Shown here: piece after piece, positions 49,501 to 63,360 of the stretch | Numbering within the stretch: position 1 is the first letter of the stretch | How the letters are laid out: every line of letters begins with the position of its first letter | Position numbers and translations under genes: made by a program | Notes under the pieces: model-generated | Seen by the model: the letters and a program-made list of their open reading frames with translations, nothing else | What the model was told of the DNA's origin: nothing | Databases searched by the model: none | Assembly (NCBI GenBank): GCA_014706295.1 | Contig: JACSVZ010000002.1 | Location: 103,658,431-103,722,430, forward strand | Reading direction: 5' to 3' | Source of the DNA: Lycocorax pyrrhopterus obiensis | Lineage: Eukaryota; Chordata; Aves; Passeriformes; Paradisaeidae | DNA length: 64,000 nucleotides

Positions 49501-52500
49501 TAAAGGGCTATGAAAACCCATATTTAGATGCCAAAGGCAAAGTCAATGTAAAATATTTAGTTAATTAATTATAGCATTATAAACTTAGAAAGAGCCTTAC
49601 AGTTTGGCACTCTTAACAGAGCTGATGAGCAGGTTATACCTACTGTGCACAATATTCTTAGAATGGAACAAGAACTTTTGAGTATGCTGTTAATTTTCTT
49701 TAAAAATGGATTTTTTCTTTTCACCTGAGCTAAAGCAAAATCCTTTATTTAAATGAAAGATTGTTTAGTTTTGCTTTCATGACCTTAATTCACTGTCCTG
49801 TACTTTCAAATTTAAACAGCTGAATCATCTAAAGAATTAATCTATAAATATAATTGAATCTGTTTTGTCTTAACAAGTCATGGTTTCATAGCTACAATTT
49901 TGCTAAAGATTTTTGTAAATCAAATATTAAACAGTAATATTTTTTAAATATTTATAAAAATATTTTTATTGATAAAGAAAATTCTGAAACAAATTCACAT
50001 TTTCTAATAATAATTTCCATGAGTTGTGAATCTACATTTTTCAAGGGGACATAGGAAATCGAAGATTTCAGGGAGTGCTTGGGTTAGAGAGAGAATGAGG
50101 TAAGAAAAAGTATTTGAAATTTCTGTGCTTTTGTCAGTTCATTGGTTCAGCTCTAGAATACAGCCATGTAACAGCAGGCAGCTTTTTTCCAATTCATACA
50201 GTAAGTTTTCCTTATTTTCAAAATCGGTAAAGCTTTCAAAAGTAGGTCATCTCTCACCCACCTGGAGATAAAATTCAAGATTTCAAGTGAGATTACCCAT
50301 GGACCCCATACCAAAAGAGGAATCTGAGGAAGGCTGAAGCTAAAAAACATTACAGCATTGAGCAAGGACTAGGAGTGGATTAGAAGGGGGAAGAGGGGCA
50401 AGCTGAGCAAAGGTAGAGGTGGAAGAAAGCACTCTTACTCAGCTTAGATCCTCAATACCCCACAGATACTCCTAGAGACCTCACCTAAGCTAAGGACATT
50501 TTTTCTTTGTTAGGACTATGCTTGTACAATGCCATACCTTGCAGCTGGAATCAGGGGATCCACTTGCTGGATGACAGCAAGTGAGCGGGGGAGCATTATC
50601 ATGCCAGAGGAGAATGAAACTGTTGTTCATCTGTGACATGAAAATGTGGTGATGGACTTGATGTAAAAATCCAACAGGCCTCTTAATATAGGAGTCCCTT
50701 GGCACACATGCTTGTTTCAGGCCTGGAAGAACTAAAAGACAGCTCACCTCACTCTAGCACACTTGGCACTCGTGCTTGTTTCTCTCTGCTCCACCTTCCT
50801 CTCCATCAGCCTTTTGGGTGATTTTGGTTTTAAACACATACACAAAAAGGAAAATTGTGCAAATTTCAAATCGCTATTAAAGAAAAGGCATCCAGTGTAT
50901 ATTTAAAGTACAGTCATGTTCTTCCAGTCTGACACCCGGTTTCTGTTTTCAGTAACGCTCAATACTCAGAGTTCTATTTATTTATGTACATGATATAAGA
51001 GAGAACCGTGTTTTGTTTACGTCTTTCCTGCTATTTTTAGCCTAATCATAGCTGGAATTAACTGGATTTACTGTTCTTGGAAATACTCACATGTACCAAA
51101 ATCTCTCACAGAAAAATTTGTAAAATTCAAGGCTGACAGTTCCATTGCCCTTAGCCTCTTAGTCATTCTGCATATGAATAATAACTTGTCTTTGTCCACC
51201 TTCCCAAAAAACAAGGAATTGTAAAAGAACAGTGCACTTACATCAGCTCCTTCTTCTAAAGTATATTCTTACTGAGAAACTCCATATGGTGGAAAACAAA
51301 ACAAGCACAATGAAAACCAGTGTTATGCAATATCTATTAAAAATCAGATGAGTCACCAGAGAAAGTTGTCAGGCCTGAAAGAAGCTAAAAACCAGCTAGC
51401 TTCACTATAGCAAACTCCCGAGATCTGAACACGTTTGTTATTTTGGAAAGCTATTCCTAATCATGGGCTTGGCATTTGCCAAATCAACATTATAAAGACA
51501 GATAAAATTTCACTTGAATATATTTTTTTCAGTATTTTTAGGGAGACGATTTCCTATGCAGAACTCCATTTAAATGCTGAAACAGTAAGAACATAAGGAG
51601 AAATGTGTATTTATATATTAAATATAGCATTCACTGGGAAAGGCAAGATGAACAGGATTACTGTCTTCAGGATGAGTCTTGTGGGGTATGTTAATTACAA
51701 TGCCAATTACTACTGAACGAAAGGATTTTTTCTGCTGGAGTTACTATAAATGAGCAGTTACTATATGGAGACTGATTATACCAAAGCTAGGCCATGTGTC
51801 TAAAATTGGATTGAAAACATTAATATAATTTGACAGTCAGTTTTGTTTCTCAAGAAAGGCTCATCTCTTTCTGAAATTTAGAATGGTTTATCTTTGGTTT
51901 AACCTTAAGGAGACTCTGAGGTGGAAACCTTAAGTACCTCCTTTTGGGAGTAGAAGGCATCGTTCATCTTGTGCTTCTCCCAATGCCAGGGGAGGAAAAG
52001 AAAGCAGGGCAAGCAGAAGCAAGAGGGCAAACAAACACTTTGTTTTGGTTAAACTGCAAGGTGAAGGCGAGATACGATCTTGAGCCTTCCCTACTCAACT
52101 AAAGGAATTGTTTTAGATACAGAATACTGAGTTTCTGAGAACTATACAAATAGTAATAAATTGTACATAGTGCATAAGTTGCACACAGCACTTCTTTTGG
52201 GCTTCTGCTAGCTTTCTTGGACTTTGTTAGGAAGCAGCAAAATACACGTGTTTGACTCAGAGCATATCTACACAGCAAAATGAAGAGTAGTGCTGCGCGT
52301 CCACATGAAGAGCTGTTCTGGAAAAGCAATTGTGGTTCCTGTCGATTTCCCCAGGCAAATAAAATCCTTTGACTGTTAATATTGATTTTGAACAGCAGCC
52401 AGTGAGAGTGCTATCAGAACAATACAGTTAAATGACAAATTAGGCTTTCTGCCCCTCCCCGTTAGAAGCAGAATTAAAACGTCAAATACAAGTCAAAACA

Positions 52501-54967
52501 GTGCATAGGTATCTGTACAGCTGCATTTGGCTGCAGCAGGAAGAGGAATATAACTGTGCCAGCAATGGTCAGAAGCAGTTTATTCATGATATTCCTGATC
52601 CAGCACTCTTTCTCAGGTCTTGATCAATTCTGGAAGTACAGTACCAAATAAAAGGTCATCATGCCCTGTTATCCTTTGAACAAGACAGTAAAATTGAGCC
52701 TGCTATTAAAAAGCTTTAAATTATAAAATATCTCCTTGAAAACACACTTACTGTAACTGATGGTCACCAAGGACTTTGTCAGTCCTTAAATTGCACGATT
52801 TTCATTTCTTCTGTCACTCATCATTACCCTTTGTCACCTTATTTGTTCTAGCCAATTTAATTCATTGATGTTGCTTGCAAAGGCTATAAAACTCTATGTG
52901 ATTCTTGGTGAGTTTGAGTGAGCCTCATACATAAGTAAGTGTAGACCAACAGATTGTCAGAGATGCAAGCTACTCTGTCCTTTTGAAGCTGTTAGACATG
53001 GATTGGAAAAGAAAGCTGCCAGAAGACTTTAAAAAAGAATCTAAGTTATGGCCTTTCACCCCTTGAAATGCAAGAAAGCATGCTTATGACTTCTTTGATT
53101 TCTCTTAAAAATTAATTAAAAGGACGTGATAAAAAATAAAAGTTAATTCGAAAGAGTATAAACTTTTCATTCATTGAATACCCTCAAGATGAGAGCAGAT
53201 CAGAACTTCTGTGAAGGACTTGTTATTATTTTAGTATCTCTGTTACAGAATTCACTAAACACCTGACATATCTACAGTAGCCCCATTACTGGCCTGAAAA
53301 CTGCCAAAACTACTCCGTTTTCAAGATTTCCGTAGGTATCCGAACCTCAGCCAAGGAGCATTGCTTAGTTGAAGTTTGATGGATTTTCAAGCAGACTGAG
53401 AACCGATTTCAAGTGAGCCCTGAACCAAACGTCTTTGTATTTGAACCTCAGAGTTTCAAAGCAAAGTCATTAAAATGCTTAGAAAGTTCCACAAAGTAGA
53501 ACTGCAGCTCTTCATCTCCTAGACTGCCTTTGGGCAGCAGTAGGAGGCACCAATACCTCTCACCTCCTGCAGACAGCGAATCTGTTGCTTCATTTGTGAG
53601 TGGAACCTGAGAGCTCAAGGCAAAGCACCAGGAAGCACAAATGCTTCTTTCATATCAAGTGAGAAAAAGTGTCTGTATTAATTCCCCTGTCAAATCACAC
53701 ATCTGAGTCTTTCAGGGTTGCATTGTTAGACTCATAGAGATAATTCTGTTATGGTGAGATTGATGGATCACTTATTCCCAGTAACTTTATTATAATGTAC
53801 TGATTAATCAATCTTAAAAACAGGCATTAGAAAGAACTGCTAAGCATGTGTATTGGGATCTCTTCATTTGCTGCAAATACATATTTAGACCCAGAAGTAG
53901 TCAAAGGAAGAATAAGGAACAAATGTATGAAAAAACACCTTCTGAGAAATAGGTCAAAGGCCAAACTATTTCTTGATTAAGTCTAACTCTGATAAGACAC
54001 TGTCAAGTGATTCATTCAGCCAAAAGAGAAGCAATCTACACTATGCCAAAGCTCTAACTTTCCCCTAAACTTTGCAGACAAATTCTCCAATTTAACACGA
54101 CTGAGTGAAATATAGTAGAGTAACAAGACAAAGAATCACAACTGTAGTCTAGCAGGTTCTGACTAGTGAAGGGCAAATTAAATTTGAATAGTTACCTTGG
54201 TATGAATTGCACCCCAAAGGTCTATGCAGACCACGGCCCTGTCTCTGACAGGGGGCAATAGATAAGGTACAATGCCTAAAGGGCATCAGAAGAAAATAAG
54301 CACAGCATCACATGCCCCTAAGTTACTCTTCTAGTTTCAAGGAGTTGTGTCTTCAAAAAGATTACTCTTCCCTTCATTTGCTCACTTATTTCACTAATCT
54401 TGCTGTCTAGTTTAAAACTCCATGGAGGAGATACTGGTTTTTTGAGGCATGAAACACATTCAAAAAAGTCTGAGAAAACACAGGACTGACAACAAACACC
54501 AGTTAAGGAGGTTGAAGCTGTTTCTCCTGCAAGCCAAAGAGAAAGGGGAAACCAGCACACATTGAAAAAAGGACTTTGCGTCCTTGCCTTTTAAGCTCTT
54601 CTCTTAACTTCTGGGCATTTTTCCTCATCTTTGTACCACCCTGAGGGACCAGAAGCATTCCCAGCATTGTCCAAAGTCCAAAAAAGAGCCCAACTATCTT
54701 GCATCTGCTTAGGAACCAGTCAACCACTACGTTTCATTCATCTTGATTATAGCAGCTGGTTATTGCAAGGCTGGAAAGAGAGGTTTAAGGATTTAAGCTT
54801 GTTTAATTCTACAAAAGACTGAAGGAAGATGTGCTAACAATCGCAAAACATGTAATGAGGTACTACAGAGAAATAATGTACATTTTTCCTCAGTGTTGTA
54901 TAGGAACAGAAAGACTGAGTCTCATTTTCAGCATTTCCCAGTGGCAGTGAAATCTCTGGAGTACAAT
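46566..54967. other. Long AT-rich unique stretch
   Basis: No gene, RNA gene or interspersed repeat recognised over about 8.4 kb. The segment 46980-47200 is richer in G+C, with overlapping frames of 71-109 codons that match nothing I know. The segments near 48590-48760 and 49730-49930 are AT-rich but complex, and look like neither repeat nor coding sequence. Confidence 0.5.
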
Positions 54968-55124
54968 GTCCTGGGAAGCTGTGGAGTCCATATCACTCAG
55001 CATCTTTAAGATTGCATATAATGGATATTTTACATAAATAACCCAGGTACAGCTGATCCTGAGCTAGGACATGGGTTTGGACTAGCTGACTTTTTGAAGT
55101 CCGATGATTTCTGTGATTCAGTGG
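54968..55124 (+). mobile_element. CR1 LINE 3' end fragment
   Basis: Plus-strand CR1 3' end. CCTGGGAAGCTGTGGAGTCC (family word: CCAGGGAAGCTGTGGAGTC) is followed by CATCTTTAAGATTGC, an AT-rich insertion, GATCCTGAGCTAGGACATGG, and GGTTTGGACTAGCTGAC (GGTTGGACTAGATGAC). It ends TTTCTGTGATTCAGTGG, a degenerate terminal octamer pair. It is about 25-30% diverged by eye. Confidence 0.78.
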
Positions 55125-58100
55125 TCTTCTGTCACGGTAGTCACACCCTAACCTTTGGTTTTGTTCAACACCTTTCTGAAATACAATTTAAAAAATAAGT
55201 TGCTTTTGCATGGTATCACAAGGAAGCCAGAGTATTTCCTCTGTGTCATCCTTCTACAGCTTCAGACTCTGCTACCTGGATATGTAAATTGTTCTTGCTC
55301 TGTATATAAATGTGAGAAGAAAAATCAAGCTATAGTCCAAAACAAATTGCAGACTCTTTTACTTCTGCATGTTTCTTCTTCTACGTATGAGGCCTGGGGC
55401 ACTTGTTTCTGTCTCCTTTTCTCTCATGTTCTGAACTCGGGGTCTCTGGAACAGACCATACATTTTCCACCACTGGGTTTCCTTCTCTCCCATCCACTTA
55501 AAAGGTTTTCAGTACCATGAATTATTTATTAATTATTCACCATTAAAAGCCATTTACATTTCATTCACAAATTTGACCAGCAAAAAAGAGCAAAACCATA
55601 CTGTTTAAATAGTTATTTATTTAGACAATAACTAACTTATTCTGCCTCTTTCCAGTCAGGCATTAAAATAAAAAGAAGCTATAGTAATAACCACTCTCGA
55701 ACCATTGGTGAAGGAGTTCCTCTCTAACAATGCAGAGGTTGAACATGCTGATGGTCTTAAAAGCCTGCAGTCACTTCTGTCTCACTCATGTGCTCTGTTT
55801 TGCAGCTGGACAGAGGCCAGCTATAAATATCTTGGCTCACACATGAAAGACAACTTCCAGTCTCCCTATCTGTAGGGCCATTACTTATGATTTATGAGTA
55901 TTTGTGGGACTACTATCATTCCATAAGACTACAAGTCTGAAAGGCTGCATGAATCAGTATAACAATGAAAGGCATTCCTGAAATTGCAAAATTAATGATT
56001 TCCTGTTTCCTACTGATTAGGCTGAGGATTGAAAAGTGTCAGTCTTCTGCTGAAAAACAAGAAGCACTATTACATACAATTTACACTCTGCAGTTGTTTT
56101 TCATAGACCACCCAAGCACTAACAATTTGCTTAAATTAATAAAAAAAGCACAAATAACATCAAAAGTTCCATCAAAAAATCAAGATAGTTCATTAATTGC
56201 AGATGAACAGGAGAATGGACTGGACAATCAATGGCTGTTATTCAGAGTGAATTCCAATGCCTGCAACACGTAACTTGAGTTAAAGCATCAAGTTTTGTGG
56301 TATCAAAAATAAAAAAGATGTTGTGATGCTGGAACAACATTTGAGATATCAACACTTTGTATATCAAATCATTATACACAATTTTCATCATACTGGTTTA
56401 TTTGGCTGCACAACTTGTATCATCTTCACTCAGAGAAGCAAATAATCACTGAAAAAGGAATACTGAGGCATACTATTGACATCAGAAGGCTAATTAATGG
56501 CAACCCATTCATTGCTTTGATTTGCCTATGGGAGAAGAAGAATTCTTGCTGTTCAGCAGTGCAAAGACCGTAATTCCACACTATGAGCTGGCAAAGAACA
56601 AACAACAAAAAAAAATCCAAACTGAAAATCATTATTATTGTGCAAAGGGCCCTATGCCACAATAATTGCTTTTTCTCATTGGGGATGCAGACAGTGCAAT
56701 GAGACAGCATCGTGTTCACTGGCGTGGTGGCTGGGGTATCTCTGCAGGGATCCTTGTTCATCCCATCTGTGAGCGGATATATGGCTATGGATCCAAAGGC
56801 TGCACAGAGTGGGTTCTGTAAATATCCCTTCCTGAGCACCAAAGTCAGCTTTATTTATAGCTGCAACGCTGTACAATGCTGATAACTTGACAGGGTCTAG
56901 GATGGGGAGAGGCTAAGTCCAGAGGGTGATCCAGCATCACAAATTCTTTGTTCCAGGGGTTTCATGAAAGCAATCACTTTGGCATTATGTCTCTTTGAGA
57001 CACTTGAGTCAAATGTAAAGTCACTGGTATCTCTGTGTAAACGTGTTTTAAAATAAGGACAGGGTGTCGTTCAAATGCCAGTTTCACCTGGACTTACATA
57101 AATAAAAATCATACCAAACACTTACATGAGAAATATCTGGTCTCACAGACTCCTTTAGACAGACAAACATTTTTGGATTGGTCAGGAATTTACAAATATG
57201 TTATCTAAGTATTTTTGCAATTTCCTGGGCTGTTGTGATTTAAATACAAACATGCAACTCAGAATGAAGTCAGAGGAAACCTGGTGTTGACTTCAGCCTG
57301 TCATGTACTGCCTAAACCTGACTTTTAATAGCCAAATGCCATCCACTGCAAAATACTGCTTTATTAAACAAAAACTAGCAGCATGCCACTAATGTCTACC
57401 ACACAAATGAGCTGGCCACATGGCCTGGAGGGTGTGTGGCCTTGACTGGAATAGCACATTTGCAATCTCATCACACAAGTGTAATGTCACAGACATTTGC
57501 AGTCAAGCAGAGAGAAGATGCATGGACACAGGAGTGTGCATTCCTGCTTCCAAAAGTGTAGGTGAACTGCAAATTTAAACTCTGCTGTGCACAAATACTG
57601 TAACCAAAGTTAAATAATAGCTGCTTCCACCTAAAGGCTGCACTAGTTTCAATCCATACATAAGAGAGGTATTTTAATTTCAAATTAATTTTCAGCATTA
57701 CTAAGATGAAGATATATATATATATATATGCACACATACATTTTCTACAGTTTAAAACCTCAGTGTTCTCATCATGGGGATTTAAAATTTATTTTTTGAA
57801 CAGTGATTCATTTCACTGTAAAAATAACAATTGCCAGAAATAATATATTTTAACTAAGTCTCCTGAAATAGCAGCTTCCTATACAGGAAACTAAAGGTTA
57901 GTTTTAGCCAGTGTAATCATTATATTCCGGTCTTCTAGACAGTAACTAGAGCACTATCTGTCTTATATAATGGAATATTTCTGACAGCTCCAGGAGAGAT
58001 AATGGTACTAGTAGTCAGATAACATCAGAGTCATTTATCCAACATTATTTCATTTATCTTCTGCCCCATCACTACAAATAGAGTGAGAAAATGTCTATGC

Positions 58101-61100
58101 TATATAAAGATTTCTAAAACAAGAAAATTTGCTTACTGTATCTCAATTACTTGTGCAAAAATAAATCTCCTTGATTTATCATTTCAGCAATTTACCATGA
58201 GTGACATGTCAAAATCTTTAAATTCCTTTTAAAATTTGGCAACTCTTCTAGGCTATGGAAGGGAAAATGCCTGGGGACTCTGAAAATTCAAAGTCTTTTT
58301 ATTAAATAAAATCATGATTTAATATGCCTTGATTGAAAGGCAAGAGTCCAGCTGAAGATATCAAAAGATCATTTTTATGGAGAAAACAAATCTATAGTAC
58401 TGAATTACATTAGCAGCAAATGTGTTTCACAACTGAATTTGGGTGGGGTTTTTCTTTCTTTGTTTTTTTAGGTTTTGGCTTTTTTTTTTAAGTGAAGTAC
58501 TTTGCAAGTCTAATGTAGAAGATGGCACTGTACAGTATGGGCAGCACAATCAAGCTTTTCAGTGCCAAGCTGCAAGGTTAGAACTACAGATATGTTCCAG
58601 TATGATTTAAAAGGAATGTATTACCAATGATGTACAACCCTTTAAATCCATGACACTGAATATGTTGGCACTACATTTACGCTACAATTGCATTCCTTAT
58701 CCAGACAGGATTCTCCACATTTCTGTTCTTGAGACAAGACACATGTAGGAAAATAAAAAATTTATGTTGCTAAAGATAGTTTTTTCTATCTGGAACCACT
58801 GGAGAGATCTCACATAGTTTGCTTTCCTTTTTAAAAATGCTCAAGTTAATTACTAGCCTGCTATAGATAATTTTCTCATGAGCATATAAAAAACATGCTG
58901 CCGAGAAGTGTAATGACAGCTCTGCAACAACAAAATTTGTGGATGAATTTGTGCACTGAATTATGATTAGAGTTGCTACTACTAGCTTTCATGAGACTTA
59001 ACATGCATCTACAGTTTATAAATATATATCGCTGAGCCTAAGCCATGTAATGGGATGCAGATAGCAAGGTAGATGCATACTTCAAGCAAAAGCACTGAGG
59101 TTCCTGCAGACAAGAGGAGCAACGTGTAACACATGTTAAAAAGCCATATAACATGGCTTTTCCTTCCTTGTCACAACTATTCCCTAGTGTTTACAAACCA
59201 GAGACTTGTTTTTGTTTGGTATTTGAATGTTCTCCACAATTCAGAAGCCAAAACTTGTGTCTTTCTTTCCAGCACCTGATCTTCAACTTCAAACACAGTT
59301 ACAGAAATGTTAAGTACTTTGGGATAGTTCCGGCTCTCCAAAACATCAGCTGAGCAAGAACTCTGTAAGAGTTACAAAGAAAGAAGCTCATGGCATCTTC
59401 TCTGCTAGTCTCTTAGAGTCTCACGACTTTGGGACTCACTCAGATAGGTAGGGGTGTAGAGGTTTGTTCCATTCATATCAATATATTATTTGAAGCATGG
59501 GTAAGACACTGATCATTCCCTGTTCTTTTCAGCTCAAAATTGAGAGCATTTTTTGTTTTGTTTTGAGCCCATGCACTGAAGAATTCATCATTGAAGCATT
59601 TTACAAACACAAATGATTTTCCAAACTCTTAGGATCTAGGTAAGTGCTTATTTTACAGTTGGCAGAAGTGATTAAAACATTAAAACTTTGAGCTAATAAC
59701 TATCCAAATTCAGGAACTCTAAATTCAAATCAGTTAGTTACTTGGAGCCTGTGTGATTAATCCAAAAAGTATACAGTCTTTCAGTGATAATATGTGGATG
59801 AGAGCAGAAAAATCTTTAGCCAAGGTAAAGTATTACTCATTCACCAAAATGTCATGTTGTTGTCAACAAATTAACGTCAGGAATAAATGCAAAAATGAAG
59901 GCAGGCTTATATACTGTCTACATCCTAGAAAGAAAAGATGCATCACCTTGACTTATCATATTAAAATTCCAATATAGGAAAAAGGTCCATTTTCAATATT
60001 ATCATGAAAATGAGTGATAGGACAAAACAGGTTTCTAAACTTACTTGTAAAATAAACACACATCCAGAAATATGCATTATAAGAAATTCAAAGGTTTCTG
60101 TAGTATAGAATACTTTCTGGTACATAGCTTGGAGAGGCAATCTTCACAATGCAGCTATCCCAGAAGCAGTAATAATTTTAATTAAATAAAGGGTGTTTAA
60201 AACTAATTAATTGTCAAACCCAGAGAAACTTGAAAGTACGTGCTGAGGGCTGCCAAACTCCAAATACAGGGATGCAGACTACATAAAATATGAGCAAATT
60301 ATGGTTTACCATTGCAAGCCTTACTGAAAGTTGGAACTGAAAAATGCAACTGTTCCCAGGGGTCAGGATGTATGTAAGCTCCAAGGATATAAAGTTCATC
60401 TACTACTGCTGATAAAATGTTTTTTAAGATTTAATTGCAATTAATAATTGTTGTCAGAGTGGTAAACGTGAACGATTTAATTAGCTTGTCTCTTTCCAAT
60501 TACTTACTTAAATGCACTGTGGTTTACTCAATGATTAAAAAGACACTAGCAAGCATTCAACAAAAGTAAACCAATAAAATTCAATTTGTAATGAGGTTTA
60601 CTCTGTCTCAGTGCAAGACTTAGAACTTCCATAACATCATCAACTTTTTTCTACATTTTACCAATTAATCAAAGTTCATTTCTGCCCCTGAGCTGTCTGG
60701 TACAACTCCATCATTAGGCAGATGAAAGATGTTATCTGCATTTTATTGTATTCCTGAGCCCTCCAAGTTTATCCCTGCCAGTATTGGATTTGCTGCCTGC
60801 ACTTACCCCTTTGCTTGCCCCACCTTGTTGGGAATCATCACAGTGCAATGCCCTTTCCCTGAAACTTTCCCACCTCCAGATCCAGCTTAGTCTGAGCCAG
60901 TACTGGTCTTTGCTCTAGAAGTCAGTATTCATCTTTAGGCAATAATAAAGGCTTCTTAAAAAACACTTTTTTTCGAAGAACTGAATAGAGGAAAAGGAGG
61001 TTAAGAGTTTATGCACATGCTGCTGTTTTTGAAGATGACCTAAGTAAACCTGCTTCTGATACTTGAGGCAGTTTCTCTGTACCAGTTTGATATATCACAA

Positions 61101-61289
61101 GTGAAGTATATTTCTGTAGAAAAATCCTTTTTATGTCTTACCAGAGGTTTTATTTGCTGTTTTGCTCTAGTTTTGTCTTTACTTTCCCCTGTGTCTTGGC
61201 TTTGAACTTTTTGGACAAAAAACAGTCGCTCAGACTGCAAAAATTGCCACAGCTCAAAAGCTCTGTTGTTACTATAAAATAATTCTTAC
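55125..61289. other. Long AT-rich unique stretch
   Basis: No gene or dated interspersed repeat recognised. It holds an (AT)9 run at 57712-57729 and T-rich sequence at 58446-58490. The minus-strand frame at 56426-56842 (138 codons) covers a part with more G+C and a few CpGs (56680-56930) but shows no domain. The segment 60420-60620 is complex AT-rich sequence with several homeodomain-like ATTA sites. Confidence 0.5.
57712..57729. repeat. (AT)n dinucleotide microsatellite
   Basis: Nine uninterrupted AT units followed by GCACACATACA. Confidence 0.93.
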
Positions 61290-61524
61290 CTGTTTGCTGG
61301 TTCATTTTAAACCTCCATTTGTTCTTGTTTTCAGTTTTGCTAGACAACTCTTTCCTGAGCTCAGTCACTGTGCTCACATACAAACTTCCTGACAATCGGG
61401 CTTGTTTCCTCAAATTACTGTGCTGCACCTCCAGATCCACCACAGATGTTTTAGTCAGTACAGGTTTTTTTCTGTATGTGTTTAGAGGTATATCTCTGGC
61501 ACATTTGGCCCAAAGGTCCAAACT
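61290..61524 (-). other. Exon-like open segment with a consensus 5' splice site
   Basis: On the minus strand an open frame of about 77 codons (61524 down to 61290) ends exactly at CAG|GTAAGAAT, a near-ideal vertebrate splice donor whose GT is at plus positions 61289-61288. The encoded peptide is unlike its AT-rich neighbours: hydrophilic, rich in Lys, Arg, Glu, Ser and Leu, with a helix-like stretch VVDLEVQHSNLRKQARL and later TELRKELSSKTENKNKW. An acceptor could be the AAAG before the frame, but its pyrimidine tract is weak, and a stop (TGA) lies 12 bases before the frame. I recognise no family. It may be an internal exon of a minus-strand gene lying mostly outside the window, a lncRNA exon, or chance; a single good donor is weak evidence. 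Confidence 0.2.
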
Positions 61525-62466
61525 TTTGCATCAAACCACAAAAAGTAATTGACCAAACCCTTCCACAACTCTAGAGGGCCAGATACCCAGTCAGCTGCCG
61601 AAAGACTGATAGATCATTTTCCAAAACAAAATGGCTGTCTACAGTAGTAAGACCATAATATGTGCTATAGCCACAATTGAAAGTAAAGCATCACTTAATT
61701 CTTAAAAAAGTTGTAGTAGCAAAAGTAAGGTCAACAGTCCCCACTAGAAAAAAAATTGTAGTAGGAAAGGTAAGGTCCATTCTAGATTAATGACTATTCC
61801 TGTTTCAGCAGCCAAAGCCCCTAAAAATTCCATTTTTTCCACATGCTTTGGCTCATTAGCAGGTCAATGCAACAGATTTATCTGGTTTCTTTCACACTCC
61901 TAAATAATAAGATTTGACAATGTGACAACAAAATCTTCTATTCAGCACTCATACTGAAAGAAGAAATTAGGGAAACCTCTTTTGGGGCACTTTGAAAGGA
62001 ATAAAAAAAAAAGTAGAGAAGCTTGATTGCTTTGTTAAATGCCTGCAGGACCCATCATGTGGAATTTTGATCACATTTAAACTATCAAAAACTTGGAAAC
62101 ACTGACAGCATTAAAATAGTCCCATAAACATCTGCTGTTTCAGAGATTCCCTTAGCCATGGGGACCCAGGCTGTTCTGAGGTGCCCTCTCTCTCCAGACA
62201 CTCAAAGCTTTGTGACCATGCAGGCAGGAAACAGACACTGCCCAGACCAAAGGACTGCAGAACAAGCATGACTCTGGAGTGTGAATAGAACACTGAACTG
62301 TGTGGAAGAAGCATTTATTTATCCCAAAGAATTACTTATGTCCATCCGTCAAGAGCTATCCTACATAAATGAAATAAGAAGGGTCTAAAGAAAGGAATGG
62401 ACCTTATCCTAACTAGAGTTACACTCATTCCTTTTCCTCCTTTCCAATGTCTGTTTAAGTCTTTTA
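61525..62466. other. Unique non-coding stretch
   Basis: No gene recognised. A word of about 22 bases, TTGTAGTAG-AAA-GTAAGGTC, occurs near 61711 and again near 61758 with two or three differences, a local imperfect duplication. Confidence 0.5.
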
Positions 62467-62471
62467 CGTAC
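62467..62471. repeat. Target-site duplication CGTAC, left copy
   Basis: Pairs with CATAC at 63472-63476. The single difference (CG against CA) is the usual outcome of methyl-CpG decay on one strand. Confidence 0.7.
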
Positions 62472-62949
62472 TGTAGCGGGTTGAATTCGGAACCAGGCAG
62501 AAACACTAATTTAGTGTAGTGATTTCGGTTTGAAATATGGATTCTTTTGTGTGAGGTAAAAATTAGGAGAAAACAAAGCAGGCACAAAACTTACAGACTA
62601 TAAAGAAGTTTACTAACAGACTTAAGAAGGAAAAAAAGGACAAAAAAACTGCTGTGGTGTGACACATCTATGAAAACTCACAGTTTTGTTACACTGCAAG
62701 ACATGGACCATTACATGGGGTTATTAATTTTTTAAGGATGAGTTATTTTGGCTTGAATGCAAAAGTTTTTCGCCCCCAGTTTTTTAAAAAAACCCTGTTT
62801 CTCTTGGCTTTTAAAGAAACTGGCATAGGCACTTTTCTCAACTTTTGCAAGCCACACGTGAACTGTCCATCCCCCCCATGTACTTCAAATGGATTAAAGA
62901 GACAGTTATGATATTACAGTCTTTACCACGGCATTGAAAGAAGCATTTT

Positions 62950-63360
62950 AATCTGCACGCGGGAAGCGCGGCACCGCCCTCCGTCTTCTTCCGAAGCCGT
63001 CTTTAGAGGCTCTGGAGCTTCGTCCCACGTGATCAACTTTCTCTCTCTGCCTCTGAAGCTGCTGTTACCGTTCAGAGTCCACGGTGAGGAGAGCCCCCTG
63101 CTCTCCCTGCGCCGCTAACTGCATGGTATTCGCTTCAGCTCGGAGTGAAGTGTGCTGGCTGTAGGCTGGAAGCTCCCGCCGGCTTCTTCAGAAAACTGCG
63201 TCGGACGGCTTCATAGTTCCCCCTCCCAGCGACCCAGGGTCCGTGCTGCGGCGTTGGGAGTGGGGGGGGGGGGGCAGGAGGGGCAAGGGCACCCCACCCA
63301 GCCTGGCCCGGCCCGGCCCTGGGCTCTGAGGGCCCCCCTCCGTCCCATCCCGGCTGGAAC
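62950..63360. promoter_or_regulatory. CpG-island-like block inside the LTR
   Basis: This roughly 410-bp block has by far the highest G+C and CpG density in the window, for example CACGCGGGAAGCGCGG and GGCCCGGCCCGGCCC. It lies within the LTR, so it is best explained as the retroviral promoter/enhancer half and not as a host gene promoter. A CACGTG E-box-like core occurs at about 63027. Activity cannot be judged from sequence. Confidence 0.5.
63262..63274. repeat. Poly(G) run, 13 bases
   Basis: G homopolymer in the GC-rich part of the LTR; length may be uncertain in sequencing. Confidence 0.92.

Noticed and set aside
50490..50747. Minus-strand frame with WHDNAPPL, faintly like the HDNA motif of mariner transposases
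   Set aside because: Nothing else of a transposase is present, and no terminal inverted repeats or TA duplication were found.
56426..56842. 138-codon minus-strand frame
   Set aside because: No domain recognised; the hydrophobic part comes from AT-rich DNA and the rest from a modestly GC-richer block. Chance length.
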